Assembly (NCBI GenBank): GCA_019348475.1
Contig: JAHWJJ010000052.1
Location: 1 to 14,239 of the forward strand
Length of the DNA stretch: 14,239 nucleotides
Direction of reading: 5' to 3'
Source of the DNA: Gemmatimonadota bacterium
GTDB taxonomy: Bacteria > Gemmatimonadota > Gemmatimonadetes > Longimicrobiales > Longimicrobiaceae
This document shows, piece after piece, positions 7,055-14,217 of the stretch. The notes under the pieces were generated by a model that had not been told where the DNA came from, searched no databases, and saw only the letters and a list, made by a program, of their open reading frames with translations. The first letter of the stretch is position 1. Each line of letters opens with the position of its first letter. Made by a program: the position numbers and the translations under genes.

Positions 7055-7094
7055 AAAAGAAGCGCCCCGCCTCACGCGCGCAAGGGGCGGGGTG
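7055..7094 (-). terminator. Probable intrinsic terminator between sufE and the cytochrome c gene
   Basis: Read leftward, CCCCGCC (7092-7086) pairs with GGCGGGG (7071-7065) across a 14-base loop and is followed by CGCTTCTTTTA, with T run TCTTTT at 7060-7055. It lies about 240 bp beyond the sufE stop and 60 bp ahead of the cytochrome start. The cytochrome promoter must therefore be squeezed between the two or overlap the hairpin. Confidence 0.5.
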
Positions 7095-7098
7095 GAGG

Positions 7099-7170
7099 AG
7101 TGCGTGAGTGCGTGAGTGCGTGAGTGCGAAAGTGCGAAAGTGCGAAAGTGCGAAAGTGCGAAAGTGCGGG
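7099..7170 (+). repeat. Tandem octamer array (AGTGCGTG)3-(AGTGCGAA)5-AGTGCGGG
   Basis: Nine 8-bp units in perfect phase: three AGTGCGTG (7099-7122), five AGTGCGAA (7123-7162) and one AGTGCGGG (7163-7170). The core AGTGCG is invariant and only the last two bases change, in blocks. A related array lies on the opposite strand after serA (12548-12611). The 339-bp gene-free stretch 6997-7335 holds this array, the terminator at 7055-7094 and the palindrome at 7209-7236. Confidence 0.9.
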
Positions 7171-7208
7171 GGCCGGCGTCCGTCCGCGTGAGACCCCTGC
7201 TCCACACC

Positions 7209-7236
7209 ACCCCTCCCCCGGGGTGGGGGGAGGGGT
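7209..7236. repeat. C-rich palindrome of the dispersed hairpin family, with adjoining inverted repeat
   Basis: ACCCCTCCCCC (7209-7219) pairs perfectly with 7226-7236 around a 6-base loop. It is followed directly by a second imperfect inverted repeat, CGCCAGCC (7237-7244) with GGCTTGGCG (7265-7273). It has the same style as the elements at 1-45, 100-144, 12154-12183 and 12480-12505. It lies just past the 3' end of sufE. Confidence 0.7.
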
Positions 7237-7335
7237 CGCCAGCCGTCGCGAGGAACGAGCGAAAGGCTTGGCGGGGGAGAGGGCCCGCTTCGCCGCCCGA
7301 ACCGGTTGCCCCTCCCCATTGAGCCGCGGCGGGGG

Positions 7336-7797
7336 TCAGTCGGCGTCGCGCTCGGCGGCGGCGGCGCGGGCTGCGCGCTTCAGCCGCTCCACCATGGCCG
7401 TGAGACCGGCCTCGCGCGCGGAAAGGCCGATCTTGCCCATCACCTGGCGCACGAAGTCGGGGGGAATGGCCAGCACCGTCTCCGGCGGCTGGCCGTTCAC
7501 CGCGTCGAAGATCATGGCCAGCAGCGCGCGGATGGCGGCGCTTTCACGCGGAACCTCGGCGTGGTAGTACATCTTTCCATCCACCACCTCGGGAAAGATG
7601 GCTACCGGCGTCTGGCACTCGTGCACGCGGTACTGCTCCAGGTCCACCCCCTGCAGGTGATCGGGGAGGGGGGGGAGCTTGTTGGCGTACTGCACCAGCG
7701 CCTGCCGCGTCATGTCCGGCGTCAGCGTGGCGAAGCGCCGCAGGATGCGGTCGATCGAGGGGGGAATTTGCTGCGGGGCCGCCTGCGCGTCGCTCAT
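7336..7797 (-). CDS. sufE: SufE-family cysteine-desulfurase sulfur acceptor
   Basis: 153 residues, close to the usual 140-150 of SufE. The family accepts persulfide sulfur from the desulfurase SufS and passes it to the Fe-S scaffold. The acceptor cysteine is Cys61 in YRVHECQTPVAIF, the position of the E. coli VxGCxSxVW motif but with an unusual context (HECQTPV). The conserved core that follows (AEVPRESAAIRALLAMIFDAVNGQ) is typical. The later IPPDFVRQVMGKIGLSAREAGL corresponds to the family's FxxLGLxxxLSxxR region. ATG 7797 fits the family N-terminus and leaves room for a promoter after the pckA terminator at 7900-7934. An in-frame ATG at 7872 would add 25 unlikely residues. No SufS, SufBCD or SufU gene adjoins it, so it is an isolated copy. 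Confidence 0.85.
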   Translation of the reverse strand: MSDAQAAPQQIPPSIDRILRRFATLTPDMTRQALVQYANKLPPLPDHLQGVDLEQYRVHECQTPVAIFPEVVDGKMYYHAEVPRESAAIRALLAMIFDAVNGQPPETVLAIPPDFVRQVMGKIGLSAREAGLTAMVERLKRAARAAAAERDAD

Positions 7798-7899
7798 ACC
7801 CGGTGTGCTGATCGTGGGAAGGGATGAAACCGGTCCTGTCTCACGGGGCGCGACAGCGCCCGCAGAGTCCATACCGTCCCGCGCGCCGCGGGCCGGGAG

Positions 7900-7934
7900 A
7901 AAGGCGGGCCGGAGCGCATCGGCCCCGGCCCGCC
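7900..7934 (-). terminator. Intrinsic terminator of pckA
   Basis: Read leftward, a perfect 10-bp GC stem (complement of 7925-7934 with 7903-7912) and 12-base loop are followed by TTTCTC (7902-7897). It lies about 70 bp past the pckA stop and about 100 bp before the sufE start. A second, smaller palindrome at 7962-7980 (CACCACGCC/GGCGTGGTG) precedes it without a T tract. Confidence 0.65.
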
Positions 7935-7961
7935 CTGGTTCCCATCCACCGGCCCATGGGT

Positions 7962-7980
7962 CACCACGCCCGGCGTGGTG
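7962..7980. repeat. Short perfect palindrome after pckA
   Basis: CACCACGCC and GGCGTGGTG are complementary about a single central base (7962-7980). It sits between the octamer repeats at the pckA stop and the terminator at 7900-7934. It could be a 3'-end stabilising hairpin. Confidence 0.5.
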
Positions 7981-7983
7981 GAC

Positions 7984-8007
7984 GCATCACTCCATCACTC
8001 CATCACC
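7984..8007 (-). repeat. Three AGTGATGG-type octamers spanning the pckA stop codon
   Basis: On the minus strand, three 8-bp units run in phase: GGTGATGG (8007-8000), AGTGATGG (7999-7992), AGTGATGC (7991-7984). The first unit contains the pckA TGA stop (8005-8003). The length and AGTG start match the larger arrays at 7099-7170 and 12548-12611. Confidence 0.65.
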
Positions 8008-9634
8008 CGCTCGCCTTCGGCCCCGCGTCGCGCACGGAGTCCGGCACGCGGTCCGCAAAGCGCTCGAAGTTCCTGCAGAAGGCCTCCGCCAGCTCGCGCG
8101 CCCGCGCATCGTACGCGTCGCGGTCGCTCCACGTGTCGCGCGGGTTCAGCACCTCGGACGGCACGCCGGGAACGCGGGTGGGGATCTGCAGGCCGAAGAA
8201 GGGCGCCGTCGCCGTCTCCACCTCATCCAGCTCGCCCGACAGCGCGGCGCGCACCATGGCGCGCGTGTAGGCCAGCTTCATCCGGCTTCCCTCGCCGTAC
8301 GGGCCGCCCGTCCACCCGGTGTTCACCAGCCACACGCGCGAGCCGTGCTCGCGCAGCTTTTCGCCCAGCATCTCCGCGTACACGCCGGGGTGCAGGGGGA
8401 TGAACACGGCGCCGAAGCAGGCGCTGAAGGTGGGCTGCGGCTCCTTTACCCCCCGCTCCGTCCCGGCCACCTTGGCGGTGTAGCCGGAAAGGAAGTAGAA
8501 CATCGCCTGCTCGGGCGTCAGCCGCGCGATGGGGGGCAGCACCCCGTAGGCGTCGGCCGTCAGGAACACCACGTTGCGCGGATGGCTGCCCCGCGCCTCC
8601 GGGACGTGGTTGGGGATGTAGTGCAGCGGGTACGAGACGCGGGTGTTCTCGGTGATGGACTGGTCGGCGAAGTCCACCCGGCGCTCCTCGTCGAGCACGC
8701 AGTTCTCCAGCACCGTGCCGAACATGCGCGTGGTGGCGTAGATCTCCGGCTCGCCCTCGGGGGAAAGGTTGATGGCCTTGGCGTAGCAGCCCCCCTCGTA
8801 GTTGAAGATCCCCTCGTCGCTCCACCCATGCTCGTCGTCGCCGATCAGCGCGCGGTCGGGGTCGGCCGACAGCGTGGTCTTTCCCGTGCCCGAGAGCCCG
8901 AAGAACAGCGCCGTGTCGCCCTGGGGCCCCACGTTGGCGGAGCAGTGCATGGACAGCACGCCCTGCTTGGGAAGGAGGTAGTTCAGCAGGCCGAACACGG
9001 ACTTCTTGATCTCGCCCGCGTAGCGCGTGCCGCCGATGAGCACTTCCTTCCTGCCGAAGTGGATCAGGATGAAGGTGCTGGTGCGGGTGCCGTGCCGCTC
9101 GGGGTCGGCCTGGTACTCGGGGGCGTGCAGAATGGTGAAGCCCGGCACGAACTCGTCCAGCTCGCTGGCGGACGGGCGGCGGAACATGTTGTACGCGAAC
9201 AGGTTGTGCCACGCGTTGGGCGTGATCACCCGCACGCCCAGGCGGTAGCGCGGGTCCGCGCCGGCCCACATGTCGCGCACGTACAGGTTCTGCCCCTCCA
9301 GGTGCACCATCACGTCTTCGCGCAGGCGGTCGTAGTTGTCCGCCTGGAAGGGGATGTTCACCTTTCCCCAGTCGATGTCGTTCTCCGACGACGGCTCCCG
9401 CACCACGAAGCGGTCCTGCGGCGAGCGCCCGGTGTGCGGCCTGGTGACGGCGTTGAACGGCCCCCCGTCCACCAGGCTCCCCTCGCCGCGGCGGATGGCG
9501 TGCTCCACCAGCTCCACCGGACCCAGGTTCCAGAAGACGGTGCCCGGGTTGCGGATGCCGTGGTTCTCCAGCCCGTAGCGGCTTTCACGCCCAAAGGTGG
9601 GCGCCTGGGCCTCGGCGTTCAACGTGGTAGCCAT
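8003..9634 (-). CDS. pckA: Phosphoenolpyruvate carboxykinase (ATP)
   Basis: 543 residues, against 540 in E. coli. Converts oxaloacetate and ATP to PEP, CO2 and ADP, the entry step of gluconeogenesis from TCA intermediates. Visible active-site features: Arg70 in HTGRSP, the substrate/Mn-binding YAGEIKKS (205-212, Lys210/211), His230 in SMHCSAN, the P-loop GLSGTGKTT (246-254), and kinase-2 GDDEHGW (265-271, paired metal-binding Asp). The [20 protein letters not shown] stretch (349-368) and the C-terminal [17 protein letters not shown] are intact too. ATG 9634 matches the family N-terminus. The frame stays open about 120 codons further upstream, but that part is unlike PckA. No Shine-Dalgarno is seen; a plausible promoter lies at 9708-9736 and a terminator at 7900-7934, so it is probably monocistronic. 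Confidence 0.97.
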   Translation of the reverse strand: MATTLNAEAQAPTFGRESRYGLENHGIRNPGTVFWNLGPVELVEHAIRRGEGSLVDGGPFNAVTRPHTGRSPQDRFVVREPSSENDIDWGKVNIPFQADNYDRLREDVMVHLEGQNLYVRDMWAGADPRYRLGVRVITPNAWHNLFAYNMFRRPSASELDEFVPGFTILHAPEYQADPERHGTRTSTFILIHFGRKEVLIGGTRYAGEIKKSVFGLLNYLLPKQGVLSMHCSANVGPQGDTALFFGLSGTGKTTLSADPDRALIGDDEHGWSDEGIFNYEGGCYAKAINLSPEGEPEIYATTRMFGTVLENCVLDEERRVDFADQSITENTRVSYPLHYIPNHVPEARGSHPRNVVFLTADAYGVLPPIARLTPEQAMFYFLSGYTAKVAGTERGVKEPQPTFSACFGAVFIPLHPGVYAEMLGEKLREHGSRVWLVNTGWTGGPYGEGSRMKLAYTRAMVRAALSGELDEVETATAPFFGLQIPTRVPGVPSEVLNPRDTWSDRDAYDARARELAEAFCRNFERFADRVPDSVRDAGPKASG

Positions 9635-9707
9635 CGGTGCAATCAAATCGGTGCGGGTCGTGCGGCCCCGCCTTGCCGAACTCACAGGCGGCGGAGCAGA
9701 AACGGCA

Positions 9708-9736
9708 ACTCTAGCACCGGGCGCCCCCCGCGGCAA
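9708..9736 (-). promoter_or_regulatory. Candidate promoter of pckA
   Basis: On the minus strand TTGCCG (9736-9731), 17 bases, then TAGAGT (9713-9708). Each box matches the sigma-70 consensus at 4 of 6 positions with ideal spacing. The predicted start near 9701 gives a leader of about 67 bases to ATG 9634. Confidence 0.4.
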
Positions 9737-9804
9737 GGTGAAGCGCACCGCCCCGCGCGGCTTTCCGGGTGCCGGGCCGGCACACGGCCGCGTCCACGGG
9801 GGGA

Positions 9805-9898
9805 AGCCTCGCCCCGCGCGAGCAGGTGAAGCCCGTTCGGCGAGCGCAAGCCAGCCGAGACGGGGCTTACCACATTTGCAGCCGCGGCTTAGCCGCCC
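9805..9898 (+). repeat. Two-hairpin intergenic element, copy A
   Basis: Shares with copy B (12311-12403, opposite strand) the blocks CGAGCAGGTGAAGCCC, GGCGAGC, GGGGCTTA, CATTT-CAGCC and GGCTT-AGCC in the same order. Hairpin 1 pairs 9829-9841 with 9854-9868 (13 pairs, two single-base bulges). Hairpin 2 is GCGGCTTAGCCGC (9884-9896). The stems are kept in both copies although the bases differ, so the fold, rather than the sequence alone, appears conserved. Confidence 0.75.
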
Positions 9899-9962
9899 CA
9901 GCGCGGCGCGTGTGCCTCCCGCGCTTCGCCCCCGCTTCCGTCCCGCCCATCTTCCTCTCCGA

Positions 9963-12026
9963 TCAGGGCTCCGGCATCCCCAGGGAAAGCCGGAGGCCGG
10001 CATAGACGGTGCGGCCGGGGCCCGGCTCGTAGTACCGCCGCCCGAACGCGTTCACCACCACGGAGGTGTTGTACGCGCGGTCCATCAGGTTCATCACCCC
10101 GCCGAACGGAGACAGGGCCATGCGGCCGATGCGCGCGCCCGCCCATCCGCCGCGCACGTCCAGCAGCGTGTACGCGGGCGAGCGAAAGCGGCCCTCCGCG
10201 TCGGCGTCGGCCACGGGCGTGCTGGAGACGTGGCGCAGGTCCACGCCCGCGAACGGTCCCCGCGGCGGCGCGGCCAGCAGCGCCACCTCCAGCCGGTGCG
10301 GCGCAACGCCGGGAACCGGGTTTCCCGCGCGGTCGTCCCCGTTCACCACGTAACGCCCGAAGCGCGCCTCGGTCCAGGTGTACGCCGCCCGCGCCGACCA
10401 CCCGGGGCACGGCGCAACGAGGGCGCTGGCCTCCACTCCGCGGTGCCGCGCCTGGCCCGCGTTGCGAAAGAACACGCGCCCCGGCGCGCCGGCCACTTCA
10501 AAGGGGATCAGCGCGTCCTTTACGCGGGCCCCGTAGGCGGCGCCCTCCAGCCACAGCCACGGCGCCGGGCGCGCCCTGGCCCCCACCTCGGCCGAGACGG
10601 TGCGCTGCGGCTGCAGCTCGGGGTTGAAGCCGCCCGCGCCCGTCGGGCGGTTGGCCAGCTCCGTGGTGGTGGGGGTTTCGAACGCCGTCGCCACGTTGGC
10701 GTAGAGCGACACGGCCGGCGCGGCGGCGAACGACACGCCCAGCGCGGGGCTCACCCGCTGCATGGTCCGGGCGCCGGAGTCGTCGGGGTTGCTCTCCGAG
10801 ACCAGCCGGTCGCGGACGGAAAAGCGGAACCGGTCGTAGCGCAGGGCGCCCCGCACCTCCAGCCGCCCGATCAGCTCCGCCGCCGCCTGCGCGAAGGCGG
10901 ACGACGACGCCACCCGCTCGCGCTGGTCCAGCGTCCGCGCCCCGCGCTCCCCCGCCTGGTTGGCGAAGTTCAGCCGGTCGTCGTGCTGGGCCTCCGCCTC
11001 GGCGCCCGCGAGCCAGCGCAGCGGCCCCGCGTCCGCCGACCACGTGGCGCGCACCCCGCCCACCCGCCGGTCCAGGTCGATGATGGTGTTGGGGATGGGG
11101 TTGTCGATCGAGCGCGCCAGCGCGTACGCCGCCACCTCCAGCGCGCCGGGTCCGGCCTGGTGCCGCCACCAGAGCCCCAGCTGCCCCTGCCGCCCCTCTT
11201 CGCCCGTGCGCTGCTCCACGTTGCGCGAGAACGCCGCGCCCCGGTCCACCCGCAGCAGCGAGTCGGAAAGGGAGCCGGGGTTCAGCGCGTCGTACCGCAC
11301 CGCGGTGAACGACAGCCGCACCTGGTCCGCGCCGCGCGCAAAGGCCACCGTACCGCCCGCGTTCAGGTTCTCGGCCGACGCGTGGCGGCGGTAGCCGTCG
11401 TACGACAGGCGCGACACGTAGGCGCGGTACGCGGCCGCACCGGCGCGTCCCCCCGCGCTGGTCTCCATCCGCAGCAGTCCGTGGCTCCCCGCCAGCACGC
11501 GGTGCTCCGACGCCAGCGGCACCTGAGGGGCGGGCGCGGTGGAGAAGCGGATCACCCCGCCCGACGCGTTGCCGTACAGCGCCGAGGCGGGCCCGCGGAT
11601 CACCTCCACCCGCCCCAGCGCGGCGGGGTCCACGTGGTTCAGCGTGGTCTGCCCGTCCGGGAGCGTGGCGGGGATCCCGTCCACCAGCACCCGCACGCCG
11701 CGCACGCCGAACTGCGCCCGCGCGCCCAGGCCGCGCACCGAGATCCGTTCGCCCAGGGCGTAGTTGAAGCGGTTGTCCACCTGCACGCCGGGGATCGCCC
11801 CCAGCGCGTCCGTGAGCGCCAGCGCCGGCCGCGCTCGCCGGATCTCCGCCTCCTGGACCACGGCAACGGAAAACGGGGCCCGCAGGGCCGGCCCCGGCGT
11901 GCCGAGCACCTGGACGGTGAGCGTGTCCAGGGGGACGATGCGGACGGTGTCCTGCGCCGGCAGCGCCGCGGGCGACGCCCCGAAAAGGGCGAGCACGACT
12001 GCCGCGCGTGTGTTGCGCAAAGTCAT
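9963..12026 (-). CDS. TonB-dependent outer-membrane receptor (probable iron-complex transporter)
   Basis: 687 residues. A signal peptide ([21 protein letters not shown]...) probably ends near ALPA-Q24/25. A TonB-box-like segment DTLTVQVLG (34-42) follows. The plug domain spans about 48-165, with characteristic [26 protein letters not shown] (94-119), [27 protein letters not shown] (133-159) and its terminal strand. From about 170 to the end is an alternating beta-barrel pattern, including the [13 protein letters not shown] and GVEASALV segments common in siderophore-type receptors, closing with [12 protein letters not shown]. It would import a ligand across the outer membrane using TonB-ExbBD energy; iron chelate is the usual guess but the ligand cannot be read from the sequence. 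ATG 12026 gives a good signal peptide, without a Shine-Dalgarno. It stands alone, with no TonB or ABC genes nearby. Confidence 0.9.
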   Translation of the reverse strand: MTLRNTRAAVVLALFGASPAALPAQDTVRIVPLDTLTVQVLGTPGPALRAPFSVAVVQEAEIRRARPALALTDALGAIPGVQVDNRFNYALGERISVRGLGARAQFGVRGVRVLVDGIPATLPDGQTTLNHVDPAALGRVEVIRGPASALYGNASGGVIRFSTAPAPQVPLASEHRVLAGSHGLLRMETSAGGRAGAAAYRAYVSRLSYDGYRRHASAENLNAGGTVAFARGADQVRLSFTAVRYDALNPGSLSDSLLRVDRGAAFSRNVEQRTGEEGRQGQLGLWWRHQAGPGALEVAAYALARSIDNPIPNTIIDLDRRVGGVRATWSADAGPLRWLAGAEAEAQHDDRLNFANQAGERGARTLDQRERVASSSAFAQAAAELIGRLEVRGALRYDRFRFSVRDRLVSESNPDDSGARTMQRVSPALGVSFAAAPAVSLYANVATAFETPTTTELANRPTGAGGFNPELQPQRTVSAEVGARARPAPWLWLEGAAYGARVKDALIPFEVAGAPGRVFFRNAGQARHRGVEASALVAPCPGWSARAAYTWTEARFGRYVVNGDDRAGNPVPGVAPHRLEVALLAAPPRGPFAGVDLRHVSSTPVADADAEGRFRSPAYTLLDVRGGWAGARIGRMALSPFGGVMNLMDRAYNTSVVVNAFGRRYYEPGPGRTVYAGLRLSLGMPEP

Positions 12027-12153
12027 CGATGCGTGATGAGGTGTGGCGAAACGGAACCCGTCCCGCAGCCCCGCAATTCCTCTGCCCCTTCCCCTTCAGG
12101 CTCGAGTCGCATCACGGAAGGGCAGGATCGAAGTGCCCAGTGCCCAGTGGTCG

Positions 12154-12183
12154 CCCCTCTCCCGCGCGTCGGCGGGAGAGGGG
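12154..12183 (+). repeat. C-rich palindrome with GCCGGGG tail
   Basis: CCCCTCTCCCGC (12154-12165) pairs perfectly with 12172-12183 (GCGGGAGAGGGG) around a 6-base loop. CCGGGGGGCG follows directly. Hairpin plus GCCGGGG tail is the arrangement seen at 1-45 and 100-144, so this is a diverged member of the same family. Confidence 0.75.
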
Positions 12184-12246
12184 CCGGGGGGCGAGAGATC
12201 CGCGGGGAGCGGAACGCCGTTGCCGTTGACGCAGTTGAAGCGCCGC

Positions 12247-12260
12247 CAAACGTTTGTCAA
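12247..12260 (-). promoter_or_regulatory. Possible regulatory patch upstream of the TonB receptor: CAAACGTTTG palindrome overlapping TTGACA
   Basis: The perfect 10-bp palindrome CAAACGTTTG (12247-12256) overlaps a minus-strand TTGACA (12260-12255). A related CAAACGTATG lies at 12288-12297. No good -10 is found 16-18 bases downstream of TTGACA, so the promoter call is weak. A palindrome at this point could be an operator for the receptor gene, about 225 bp upstream of its start. Confidence 0.25.
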
Positions 12261-12310
12261 GGTTGTTGTCTCATCCTGCGCGACAGGCAAACGTATGCGC
12301 AGGCCGCCAC

Positions 12311-12403
12311 GGGCTAAAGCCCAAGGCTGGAAATGCCATAAGCCCCGCCTTGGGCTCGCGGAGCTCGCCCGGCGGGGCTTCACCTGCTCGGGCGGGCCAA
12401 GGC
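12311..12403 (-). repeat. Two-hairpin intergenic element, copy B
   Basis: Minus-strand counterpart of 9805-9898. Hairpin 1 has the uninterrupted stem AAGCCCCGCC/GGCGGGGCTT with an inner GGGC/GCCC pair. Hairpin 2 is GGGCTTTAGCCC. Together with copy A it flanks the TonB receptor gene as inverted repeats. Confidence 0.75.
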
Positions 12404-12479
12404 CCTGCGCGCGTGGTGAGGGGGGGTGGTGCAGACATGGACCCCGCGGAAACGCCGCGCAAAGGTGCGCGACGTTTAT

Positions 12480-12505
12480 ACCCTCTCCCGCTTGCGGGAG
12501 AGGGT
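12480..12505. repeat. C-rich palindrome (CCCTCTCCCGC-tt-GCGGGAGAGGG)
   Basis: ACCCTCTCCCGC (12480-12491) pairs perfectly with 12494-12505. On the minus strand the next bases are ATAAACG, not a T run, so it is not a clear intrinsic terminator for serA, although it lies 110 bp beyond its stop. Member of the hairpin family at 1-45, 7209-7236 and 12154-12183. Confidence 0.7.
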
Positions 12506-12547
12506 GCGACCTAAGGGAGCGGGTGACGGTCCCCGCGCACGCAGCCC

Positions 12548-12611
12548 GATCCACTTTCTCACTCCCGCACCCACGCACTAACGCACTCACGCACTCACGC
12601 ACTCACGCACT
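12548..12611 (-). repeat. Tandem octamer array (AGTGCGTG)n directly after serA
   Basis: Read leftward from 12611: AGTGCGTG three times, AGTGCGTT, AGTGCGTG (ending at 12572), then decaying units GGTGCGGG, AGTGAGAA and AGTGGATC, all in 8-base phase. It starts 4 bases past the serA stop codon (12618-12616). Same unit as the array at 7099-7170 but on the opposite strand. Confidence 0.85.
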
Positions 12612-12615
12612 CCCC

Positions 12616-14217
12616 TCACTCCATCTCCACCTGCCGCACCTCCAGGATCTCCGGTTTGCCGGCCAGCAGGTCGATCACGTGCTGGGGAATGCGGCTGTCG
12701 ACGGAGACGGCGGCCAGCGCTTCGCCGCCCACCTGCAGCCGCGCCTGGTGGTACTCGGCGATGTTCACGCCGGCCTCGCCCAGCAGGGTGCCCACGCGGC
12801 CGATGACGCCGGGGACGTCGCGGTTGCGCAGCACCAGCATCACCCCGCGGGGCGCCACGTCCACCCGAAAGGGGCCGATGCGGATGATGCGCCCGTGCGT
12901 CTCGCCCAGCACCGCGCCCCCCACCCGGATGCTGCGCTCGCCGCCCTCCAGCCGCAGCTCGATCTCCTCGCCCAGCTCGCCGCGGCCGTCCACGTGCGTG
13001 GAGGCGGTCTCGATCCCCCGCTCCGCCGCCACGTGCTGCGCGTTCACCAGGTTGATGGCGCGGCGGTCCACCACGTCGCGCATGGCGCCCTGCAGGGCCG
13101 CCAGCAGCAGCGGCCGCGGCGCCTCTGGGCGGGCGCCGGTGTAGCGCACCTCCAGCGAGGTGAGCGCGCCCGGCACCAGCGCGCGTCCAAGGCGGCCCAG
13201 CCGGTCGGCCAGCGCCAGCAGGGGCCGCAGCTCGCGCATTCCCGCGCCGCCCACGCTGGTGGCGTTCATGGCGGCGCTAAGGTCGCCGGTCACCAGGGCG
13301 TCGCGCACGGCCTCGCACGCCTCGATCGCCACGTTGCGCTGCGCGTCGCGCGTGCTGGCGCCCAGGTGCGGCGTAAGCACCAGGTTCGGCACGCCGCGCA
13401 GCGGGTCGTCGGCCGGGAGCGGCTCGCGGTCGAACACGTCCAGCGCGGCGCCCGCGATGCGCCCGGCCCGAAGCGCCTCCGCCAGCGCGTCCTCGGCCAC
13501 CACGCCGCCGCGCGCCAGGTTCAGCACGTACGCATGGCGCGGCAGCCGCGCCAGCTCGGCGGCCCCGATCATCCCCCGCGTCTGCGTGTTCAGCGGCACG
13601 TGCACCGTCAGCACGTCGCCGCGGTCCAGCGCGTCGGGGAGCCGCTCCACGCGCTCGATCCCCAGCTCCTCGAAGCGCGGCGGGCCCACGAAGGGATCGT
13701 AGCCGATGACGTGCATCCCGAACGCCCGCGCCCGGCGCGCCATCTCGCTGCCGATGCGCCCCACGCCGACGATGGCCATCGTCTTTCCCCGCAGTTCCAC
13801 CCCGCCCAGCCTGGACCGGTCCCAGCGGCCGGAGTGCATGGACTCCCACGCCTGCGGCAGATTGCGGACGAGCCCGATCAGGACGCCGAACGCCAGCTCC
13901 GCCACCGACACGGTGTTGCCGCCCGGTGCGTTGATTACGGCGATCCCCAGCTGGGTGGCCATGGGAAGGTCGACGTTGTCCACGCCCACCCCGGCGCGGC
14001 CGACGACCTTGAGGCGCTCGCCCCGCTGAAGCAGCTCGCGGCTCACGCGCGTGGCGCTGCGGCCGATGAACGCGTCGTATTCGCCGATCTCCTCCAGCAC
14101 CTCCGCGGCTGGGCGCGTGGGCTTTTCCACCACCTCGATCATGGGGTGGGCGCGCAGGATGGCGACGCCCTCCGGGTCGATCTCGTCCGTCACCAGGACG
14201 CGGAACCGGTCCGTCAT
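12616..14217 (-). CDS. serA: D-3-phosphoglycerate dehydrogenase
   Basis: 533 residues, the long (type I) form with three parts. The split catalytic/NAD domain (about 1-310) has the Rossmann motif GVGRIG (151-156), Asp174 in GYDPF for NAD binding, Arg236 in NLARGGVV, Glu265 in DVFDREPL and His284 in TPHLGAST as catalytic residues. An intervening ASB-type domain (about 320-455) follows, and then a C-terminal ACT domain (about 459-533, RDVPGVIGRVGTLLGEAGVNI), which usually senses serine. It oxidises 3-phosphoglycerate to 3-phosphohydroxypyruvate, the first step of serine synthesis. ATG 14217 is preceded by GGAGG (complement of 14225-14229) with 7-base spacing, and overlaps the upstream gene's stop as ATGA, so it is the distal gene of an operon. 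Confidence 0.96.
   Translation of the reverse strand: MTDRFRVLVTDEIDPEGVAILRAHPMIEVVEKPTRPAAEVLEEIGEYDAFIGRSATRVSRELLQRGERLKVVGRAGVGVDNVDLPMATQLGIAVINAPGGNTVSVAELAFGVLIGLVRNLPQAWESMHSGRWDRSRLGGVELRGKTMAIVGVGRIGSEMARRARAFGMHVIGYDPFVGPPRFEELGIERVERLPDALDRGDVLTVHVPLNTQTRGMIGAAELARLPRHAYVLNLARGGVVAEDALAEALRAGRIAGAALDVFDREPLPADDPLRGVPNLVLTPHLGASTRDAQRNVAIEACEAVRDALVTGDLSAAMNATSVGGAGMRELRPLLALADRLGRLGRALVPGALTSLEVRYTGARPEAPRPLLLAALQGAMRDVVDRRAINLVNAQHVAAERGIETASTHVDGRGELGEEIELRLEGGERSIRVGGAVLGETHGRIIRIGPFRVDVAPRGVMLVLRNRDVPGVIGRVGTLLGEAGVNIAEYHQARLQVGGEALAAVSVDSRIPQHVIDLLAGKPEILEVRQVEME

Larger units (their letters stand above)
9635..9962. other. Gene-free region between pckA and the TonB receptor gene
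   Basis: 328 bp holding the pckA leader and candidate promoter (9635-9736), the two-hairpin repeat copy A (9805-9898) and about 60 bp past it without visible signals. I see no gene. The repeat lies immediately beyond the 3' end of the leftward receptor gene. Confidence 0.6.
12027..12615. other. Repeat-rich 589-bp gene-free region between TonB receptor and serA
   Basis: Contains, left to right: an AGTGCCC-AGTGCCC-AGTG microrepeat (12132-12149), a C-rich palindrome (12154-12183), an AT-richer patch with AAACGTTT and TTGACA (12247-12300), the two-hairpin repeat copy B (12311-12403), a second C-rich palindrome (12480-12505) and the octamer array (12548-12611). No open frame here has coding-like features of its own. 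The receptor gene's promoter must lie in this region. Confidence 0.7.

Noticed and set aside
7099..7170. Octamer arrays as a CRISPR or as a coding repeat protein
   Set aside because: Units are 8 bp with no spacers, so not CRISPR. As a peptide the array would be low-complexity without a start or ribosome-binding site, and the unit length does not preserve a frame.
7798..7872. Longer sufE start at ATG 7872
   Set aside because: Adds 25 residues with no family similarity and would put the start within about 30 bp of the pckA terminator, leaving little room for a promoter.
9635..10003. Upstream extension of the pckA frame by about 120 codons
   Set aside because: The extra residues (Arg/Gly/Pro-rich) do not resemble PckA, and they would run through the candidate promoter, repeat copy A and the end of the TonB receptor gene.
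9963..12026. TonB receptor as a recently inserted mobile cassette
   Set aside because: Flanking inverted elements are suggestive, but they are diverged from one another, no target-site duplication was seen at their outer ends, and codon composition looks like that of the neighbours. Kept only as a hypothesis in the findings.
7679..12317. Very long plus-strand open frames opposite pckA and the TonB receptor (7679-9829 and 9597-12317)
   Set aside because: Arg/Ala/Gly/Pro/His-rich translations with no motif, opposite genes of certain identity. A typical GC-skew artefact.
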